Positions 6,374 through 10,239 of a stretch of 10,239 nt of DNA are shown piece by piece. Every line of letters begins with the position of its first letter. Position 1 is the stretch's first letter. The notes beneath the pieces are model-generated. The model did not search any database, had not been told where the DNA came from, and worked only from the letters and a program-made list of their open reading frames with translations. Both the position numbers and the translations under genes were made by a program. Source of the stretch: Candidatus Heimdallarchaeota archaeon (GTDB lineage Archaea; Asgardarchaeota; Heimdallarchaeia; JABLTI01); assembly GCA_030602675.1 (NCBI GenBank), contig JAUVZH010000056.1, forward strand, positions 1-10,239, written 5' to 3'.

Positions 6374-6402
6374 GAGCTTCTAGCTCCTATCTTCTTTTCT
6401 CC
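6370..6402 (+). terminator. Perfect 9-bp hairpin with pyrimidine tail
   Basis: ATAGGAGCT pairs with AGCTCCTAT around a TCT loop (6370-6390). A T-rich run, CTTCTTTTCT, follows on the plus strand. It closes the small basic ORF, whose stop codon lies inside the stem. The minus-strand side lacks a good T-tract, so it is mainly a plus-strand terminator, although the hairpin could slow transcription from the right-hand minus-strand genes. Confidence 0.7.
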
Positions 6403-6459
6403 AAAAATGTATTCAACGTTAATTTATTCTAAGAATTCTCTTAAAATCAATCTTTCTCA

Positions 6460-6690
6460 TTATTGATGTCTTTTATCCGCAAAATGTATAGCGAAAAACA
6501 TTATTAGATATTCAATTGCAGTATAACCTATCAACAAGATACCAAATATCATGGAAAATAGAATTCCCCAACCTAATCCTATTAATGCTATATCTTTCCC
6601 AACTAATGGAGCATAGATTCTAATTAATGTTAAAATAAATCCTAATAAATCTAATGCAAAGCTAATGATAAGGTTACATAAGAGTGTTTT
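6460..6690 (-). other. Out-of-frame two-helix membrane segment at the end of the HEAT-like gene
   Basis: An open frame of 76 codons without an ATG, GTG or TTG near its beginning encodes two hydrophobic stretches. One starts at LLCNLIISFALDLLGFILTL. The other is about DIALIGLGWGILFSMIFGIL and continues to YLIMFFAIHFADKRHQ at a TAA. It overlaps the last 40 bases of the HEAT-like frame. One extra base in the six-A run of the minus strand (6687-6692) would join the two as HSLKKTLLCNLI, giving a single protein with a C-terminal membrane hairpin. Otherwise it would be a small membrane protein with a non-standard start. The clean hydrophobic pattern makes it unlikely to be chance. Confidence 0.55.
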
Positions 6691-7670
6691 TTAAGTGAGT
6701 GATAATGTTCTTCCACTAATTTTTCTCTAGTAGTATTGTATCTTACTGCAAGAGCATTTAAACCTCCTAAAGCGTTTTTCTTCAATGTAGCATTGTGTTT
6801 ACTTAATGAACTTAATTCAATTATTGATTTTCTGAAACCTATGTTCCCTATATAACTAGCAGTAGTTTTTCGCAACTCAATATCTCCTTTCGATTCTTTG
6901 AGAATCTTAAGAAAATGTTTTTCATATATCTTGTTTGGGTTCCCTAATCTTCCAATAATAATAATGAATTTTTTTACATCAGGTAGATCCATTTCACTAA
7001 ATATTTTATCTAAAACCTCCTCTGTTAACAATTCGGATAAGTTCTTCCATTCATAACCAGCTCCCACTCTTCTAAAGAAAATAATATGTATTCCATTACG
7101 GACATGAAATGATGTGTCGTTTATCATATAATGAAATAAATGTTTTAGATTTCCTTGTATATTCATATCTGCTAATACTTCAAATGTTTTTAATCTAACC
7201 TTTTCATTTTTTTCTATCTTACTCCATTCAATGAATTTTTTCTCAGTTTCTATTGAAATTTTTTTTATTATTAATGTTAATGTAAATATCTTCAACCGAA
7301 AATTAGTTATTTCTTCCTCAGAATATTTTTTGTAAGCCTTCTTTCTTCTATTTATATTTAGATTTTTTATGACAATCTTTTCGAGTTTCTGGTGAAATTT
7401 ATTTAGCTTATGTTTTTGATTAAGTATACCTAGAAGTCTAACAGATTCTGCTCTTAAGTTAATGTTATAACTATTATCATCTATTACCTTTAAAAAATGA
7501 TTAACAATTCTTTCATCGAATTTTCCCTGACACTCTGAAAGTAAAAAATTCAGACTTTCTTTCTGCTTCTTAGCAGATAATAAATCAAATTCAAGAATTT
7601 CTAGTGCAAGACTTGACTCTCTTTCTTGTTCTTTAAGTTGTTCCTCAATTTCTTCCTCTTCAAATGACAA
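6651..7670 (-). CDS. HEAT-like alpha-helical repeat protein
   Basis: This 339-residue protein opens with a glutamate-rich stretch (residues 4-18, probably helical) and then paired helices typical of HEAT/ARM-like repeats. Examples are residues 70-105 (INLRAESVRLLGILN), 154-185 (NEKVRLKTFEVLADM), 230-260 (DVKKFIIIIGRLGN) and 263-310 (DIELRKTTASYIGNIG). Such solenoids are scaffolds that bind proteins or nucleic acids. Basic stretches at 108-115 and 155-165 are notable. The TTG start is supported by AGGAG 10 bases upstream and no nearby ATG competes. The last 11 residues after LKK may be a frameshift product, with the native C-terminus being the membrane hairpin at 6460-6690. It follows the nuclease gene after 112 bases and may share its transcript. 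Assignment is by helix pattern, not a precise family. Confidence 0.7.
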   Translation of the reverse strand: MSFEEEEIEEQLKEQERESSLALEILEFDLLSAKKQKESLNFLLSECQGKFDERIVNHFLKVIDDNSYNINLRAESVRLLGILNQKHKLNKFHQKLEKIVIKNLNINRRKKAYKKYSEEEITNFRLKIFTLTLIIKKISIETEKKFIEWSKIEKNEKVRLKTFEVLADMNIQGNLKHLFHYMINDTSFHVRNGIHIIFFRRVGAGYEWKNLSELLTEEVLDKIFSEMDLPDVKKFIIIIGRLGNPNKIYEKHFLKILKESKGDIELRKTTASYIGNIGFRKSIIELSSLSKHNATLKKNALGGLNALAVRYNTTREKLVEEHYHSLKKHSYVTLSLALH

Positions 7671-7782
7671 TTAAATAACTCCTATTCCTTTTCTATTTAC
7701 TTGATCTTCTCTCTCTTAACAGTAAATGTATCTGTTTTTTAGGATTTCTAGAGGAATTTTTGATTGTAAAAAGTAGAAATTC

Positions 7783-8538
7783 TTAGCTTTGACTTATTTC
7801 AATCTTACAAATCGTCTTAAAGTTACAATTCCAACAAGAGCTTTTGTTCAAGAAAAATTCTTTTTTCGAAATCTTTTCTTGTGTATTCGTAAGAATCCAT
7901 TCAAATGTTAATCTGTTTTCTTCTGTTAAATTATAGACTTTCTTTACACCCATTTCATAATAGTAACAACCAACCTCTAACACCTCATAATCAAATCTCT
8001 CATCTTCTGTATTCTCCAAGCGATATTCGTTAAGCAATTTTGCATAGAACAGCAATGTAAGATAATCATTAGGTTCAGGAGTTGGCTTATAATCAATTAG
8101 TCTTAAACCATTTTTGTCTTCACAAAGTTCAATACAATCAATTTTTCCTCGTTGTTTTTCAGTCATTAACCGAACTTCTCTTTCAAATGGATACCAGTAA
8201 CAGTCCTCCCTTGTTTCATAGTATTTTTCTTGTTGATTGACCCAATAAAGCAGTTTTATGTTATCCGATTGAATTTCTTCAGGGGGAATTGGATTAGTAA
8301 TGACTTTTGCATATTCTCTATGAAAAGTCTCAAAGAAATGATGATATTTGATTCCATCATATTTCTTCCCTTTATATCCTCTCTTTTCGTAAGAAGTTAT
8401 AGATCTTCTACTATTCATGAAATCAGACTTGTAGGGGAGAGGATTAAGGATCCTGTAAAGCCTAAATTTCTGGGAACAATTAAGAAAATAAAGGAACTCA
8501 GTCGCACTGAGATTTAACTCATACTCCATAGATACCAA
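7783..8538 (-). CDS. Cas4/RecB-like PD-(D/E)XK nuclease with Fe-S cysteines
   Basis: This 251-residue protein has the core of the PD-(D/E)XK (RecB/Cas4) nuclease family: Asp134 in RGKIDCIEL, and Asp149 and Lys151 in LRLIDYKPT. The following helix, TLLFYAKLL, sits where the QxxxY motif belongs but has Thr161 in place of Gln. Cys21 (LNCSQKFRLY) and Cys235, Cys238 and Cys244 (CWNCNFKTIC) match the one-plus-three arrangement that binds a 4Fe-4S cluster in Cas4 and AddB nucleases. The family resects or nicks DNA using metal ions. The TTG start lies 2 bases after the winged-helix gene's stop, with GAGG upstream. An ATG at 8529 is an alternative (M4). No cas1, cas2 or CRISPR array is in view, so it is best described as a solitary Cas4-like nuclease of a defence or mobile-element module. 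Confidence 0.8.
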   Translation of the reverse strand: MVSMEYELNLSATEFLYFLNCSQKFRLYRILNPLPYKSDFMNSRRSITSYEKRGYKGKKYDGIKYHHFFETFHREYAKVITNPIPPEEIQSDNIKLLYWVNQQEKYYETREDCYWYPFEREVRLMTEKQRGKIDCIELCEDKNGLRLIDYKPTPEPNDYLTLLFYAKLLNEYRLENTEDERFDYEVLEVGCYYYEMGVKKVYNLTEENRLTFEWILTNTQEKISKKEFFLNKSSCWNCNFKTICKIEISQS

Positions 8539-8540
8539 TT

Positions 8541-9230
8541 CTAACCATTCCTCTTAAGTGAATAAATCAACAATGGGTTTTTCTTCAAAAATGTCAAAAG
8601 ATTAAGTCCAAGCTCGTTTTTCTTAGCTATACTTATTATGTTGGTTACATCGAAGATGAATTTGTCAACTTTGCTACTAGTTGCTTGGGTAATCCTTGTT
8701 GACATTTTTTCCACTTTTTTGTTTTTACATTGCCACTCATTCAAATTCTTATTATATCTCAGATATTCCTTTCGAGTATCAGAAATAGTTACTTGTGAAT
8801 GTGCTCCATATTTTTTGTAAAAGTAAACCAAATTTTCAACTTGTCTTGCTCTATAATCCTCGTCAAAAGCAAGAATGCAAAACTTCCTACCTGAAGAATC
8901 TCTTGAATACTGAACGATACCAATTTCTTCCAAATAATCAAAATACTCTCGCGTTTTATCCCAAGACCAAGGCAATTTTTCCATTATCTCATGAAAAGTG
9001 AGGGAAGTTATTTCTCCATACTCGAACAGCTCAAATAACCAATTAGTAAGAAATGCATGTGTTCGGATAAATCCTTTAGCTGCGAATTCTTTTATTGTTG
9101 TTCTATAGAGTTTCTTATTTTTATTTTTTCGAATCCGAAAGTCATTATCTACTAAGATAGTAGCTAAAGCTAAATTTAGAGTTACTATTGGATCATTCTT
9201 GAGGTTCCTTTTCTTTTTCTTTAACACCAT
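8541..9230 (-). CDS. Winged-helix DNA-binding protein
   Basis: From ATG at 9230 the product has 229 residues with a very basic start (MVLKKKKRNLK). A winged-helix fold is read at about residues 62-123. Helices cover TNWLFELFEYGEITSLTFHE, the recognition helix is near WSWDKTREYFDYLEEIGIVQ, and the wing is RDSSGRKFCILAF. The C-terminal 100 residues are helical and basic, without a known domain. The start is chosen because AGGTGAGG lies between the upstream stop and this ATG. A longer frame from 9305 would overlap the upstream gene by 65 bases and add no conserved sequence. It sits between the partial gene (10-base gap) and the nuclease (2-base gap), in one operon. It could be the operon's regulator or the DNA-recognition part of the system. 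Confidence 0.75.
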   Translation of the reverse strand: MVLKKKKRNLKNDPIVTLNLALATILVDNDFRIRKNKNKKLYRTTIKEFAAKGFIRTHAFLTNWLFELFEYGEITSLTFHEIMEKLPWSWDKTREYFDYLEEIGIVQYSRDSSGRKFCILAFDEDYRARQVENLVYFYKKYGAHSQVTISDTRKEYLRYNKNLNEWQCKNKKVEKMSTRITQATSSKVDKFIFDVTNIISIAKKNELGLNLLTFLKKNPLLIYSLKRNG

Positions 9231-9240
9231 AACCTCACCT
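9231..9240 (-). promoter_or_regulatory. Strong Shine-Dalgarno that sets the winged-helix start
   Basis: The whole 10-base gap between the upstream TAA and the ATG is AGGTGAGGTT. It contains GGTGA and GAGG, both good matches to archaeal 16S 3' ends. It decides the ATG at 9230 over the longer frame and implies translational coupling. Confidence 0.8.
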
Positions 9241-10239
9241 TTACAATATTTCAGAAATAGTGATTGGTTCAAAGGAAAACTCTTCTTTGAAGAATTTCCG
9301 AACATGTTTTTGAAGTAAGCGATACTCTTTAGCTATCAAGTAAGATTTATTATTTGTTTCTTGCAATTTCTTCCAGATAGTCTTAACTTGCCTGCTGTTC
9401 TTATTCCCAGCAAACAAATCAGCTGTGGAATTAGGTAATTGATTCAGTAATCGTTTTAGTTGGTTAGCTGACTTGTCTGTCATCCTCTTAATTGTAGTAT
9501 CCGTGCCTGTAGTTAGAGTTATTTTTGTTTGCAAAATCTGTTTACTTACATGCTTAGCCACTTCATGTGCATGGGATTTTGGTTTCATATGGTAGTATTT
9601 CTCAAATCGCTTTCCACGTTCTGTTTCAAAATCAGTAGGGGTTAAATCTACATTTCTAATTGCTTCATTAATCCACAATGGTGCTACTGCTCTGGTTGTT
9701 TCTATGTAGTCCAGAAAGAGTCCGAAGGAGTAATTCCTATGACACCACCCTCGCAATCCATCCCATGACACGAGAAAAGCATTGTAGATCTCTTCCTTGA
9801 TGTAATTATCAGTCAGCTTATGTACACCATTTTCAAAACAAGCTTTTGGTGTTCGAGCTGTAAATAATCCGTAAGACATGAAGGGTTCCCCCCGGACCTT
9901 ACGAGCCTTTTCTCTAGAGATGTTCTCGAAACCATATTTTTTTGCTTCTTTTTTGAATGGTACATGCATTACACTCCCAAATCCTCCTTCTATCTGCTGC
10001 CATTCTTTGAAAGAAATATTCCTAGGAGTTACATACTTCTTGATATCTCTTTCAAATAGTTTAATAGCTACTTTGAAATCTCTTCTAAATTCTGGATCAA
10101 CCATGTCAACAAATTTCTTTTTAAGAACAGCTTCTCGATTGAGGAGATTAGAAAAAAACATTGGATGAAAAGTTGCTCCAGTCGCAATTAAAATCTCATT
10201 TCCGCCTATCTCTTTTATAGTCGGCTCAGTACTTTCAAT
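9241..10239 (-). CDS. Unrecognised basic protein, 5' end beyond the window
   Basis: The frame is open to the window edge (332 visible codons), so an ATG at 10161 is probably internal. Residues before that Met, including GGNEILIATGATFHP, look like a folded core: a hydrophobic strand followed by a Thr/Ala-Gly turn. The rest is mixed alpha/beta up to about residue 220, with many aromatic residues (FLVSWDGLRGWCHRNYSFGL), then a lysine-rich helical tail (RLLQKHVRKFFKEE). A nucleic-acid-related role is plausible from charge and from the winged-helix and nuclease genes that follow. EILIATGATFHP loosely recalls a sensor strand of P-loop ATPases (helicase or terminase), but no Walker motif is visible in this part. 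I do not recognise the family. Confidence 0.75.
   Translation of the reverse strand: MESTEPTIKEIGGNEILIATGATFHPMFFSNLLNREAVLKKKFVDMVDPEFRRDFKVAIKLFERDIKKYVTPRNISFKEWQQIEGGFGSVMHVPFKKEAKKYGFENISREKARKVRGEPFMSYGLFTARTPKACFENGVHKLTDNYIKEEIYNAFLVSWDGLRGWCHRNYSFGLFLDYIETTRAVAPLWINEAIRNVDLTPTDFETERGKRFEKYYHMKPKSHAHEVAKHVSKQILQTKITLTTGTDTTIKRMTDKSANQLKRLLNQLPNSTADLFAGNKNSRQVKTIWKKLQETNNKSYLIAKEYRLLQKHVRKFFKEEFSFEPITISEIL

Noticed and set aside
7762..7781. Minus-strand AATTTCTACTTTTTACAATC resembling a Cas12a-type CRISPR repeat
   Set aside because: It is a single copy with no spacer array and no Cas12a gene, and the typical short stem is absent. The likeness is only the AATTTCTAC start.
8230..9001. 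Plus-strand frames of 60-95 codons over the nuclease and winged-helix genes
   Set aside because: They are antisense to supported genes and lack start signals.
9231..9305. Longer start at 9305 for the winged-helix gene
   Set aside because: It would overlap the upstream gene by 65 bases, whereas the ATG at 9230 has a perfectly placed AGGTGAGG.
9878..10168. 96-codon plus-strand frame over the partial gene
   Set aside because: It is antisense to a frame that stays open for 333 codons. Its leucine/serine-rich content is typical of a shadow frame.

Overview
The window is AT-rich, roughly one third G+C by eye. It reads as archaeal DNA, possibly from an Asgard-type lineage, but that placement is inference: no rRNA, ribosomal protein or other marker gene is present. 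The archaeal cues are TATA-like boxes about 25-30 bases before predicted transcript starts, Shine-Dalgarno sites of the GGTGA/GAGG type, frequent TTG starts, compact operons, and sequon-rich exported proteins with membrane anchors. No CRISPR array, tRNA, rRNA or complete insertion sequence is visible.

Layout, left to right. (1) 40-1072, minus strand: a 42-codon fragment of an NAD-dependent epimerase/dehydratase, and an intact nitrilase-superfamily carbon-nitrogen hydrolase with its Glu-Lys-Cys triad. (2) 1163-3329, minus strand: a two-gene operon of related membrane proteins. Each has an N-terminal zinc ribbon and a two-helix membrane hairpin near the C-terminus, and the first also has a C-terminal zinc ribbon. 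A GC-rich hairpin with a T-rich tract ends the operon. (3) 3360-3836: a non-coding stretch. (4) 3837-5334, minus strand: two exported proteins, a single-pass protein with a signal peptide and a transglutaminase-like cysteine enzyme whose N-terminal anchor lies in another frame behind a run of eight identical bases. A 14-base direct repeat lies on each side of this pair. (5) 5432-6402: a patch of damaged genes on both strands. It holds a small acidic protein with an in-frame TGA, a beta/gamma-crystallin-like domain that begins abruptly next to it, and a small basic ORF in two frames with its own TATA box and terminator. (6) 6460-10239, minus strand: a set of four genes consisting of a partial unrecognised protein, a winged-helix protein, a Cas4/RecB-like PD-(D/E)XK nuclease with four candidate iron-sulfur cysteines, and a HEAT-like repeat protein that may continue through a frameshift into a membrane anchor.

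How the genes may work together. The three upstream genes of region 6 are tightly coupled (gaps of 10 and 2 bases) and combine DNA binding with nuclease chemistry. This suggests a defence or mobile-element module, with the HEAT-like protein as a possible scaffold; the function is not proven. The zinc-ribbon pair probably forms a membrane complex facing the cytoplasm. The exported pair probably acts at the cell surface.

Several genes carry single-base disruptions, two of them at homopolymers. Either the consensus contains indel errors or this is a decaying region. Reads would settle which, and this should be checked before any gene is called dead.
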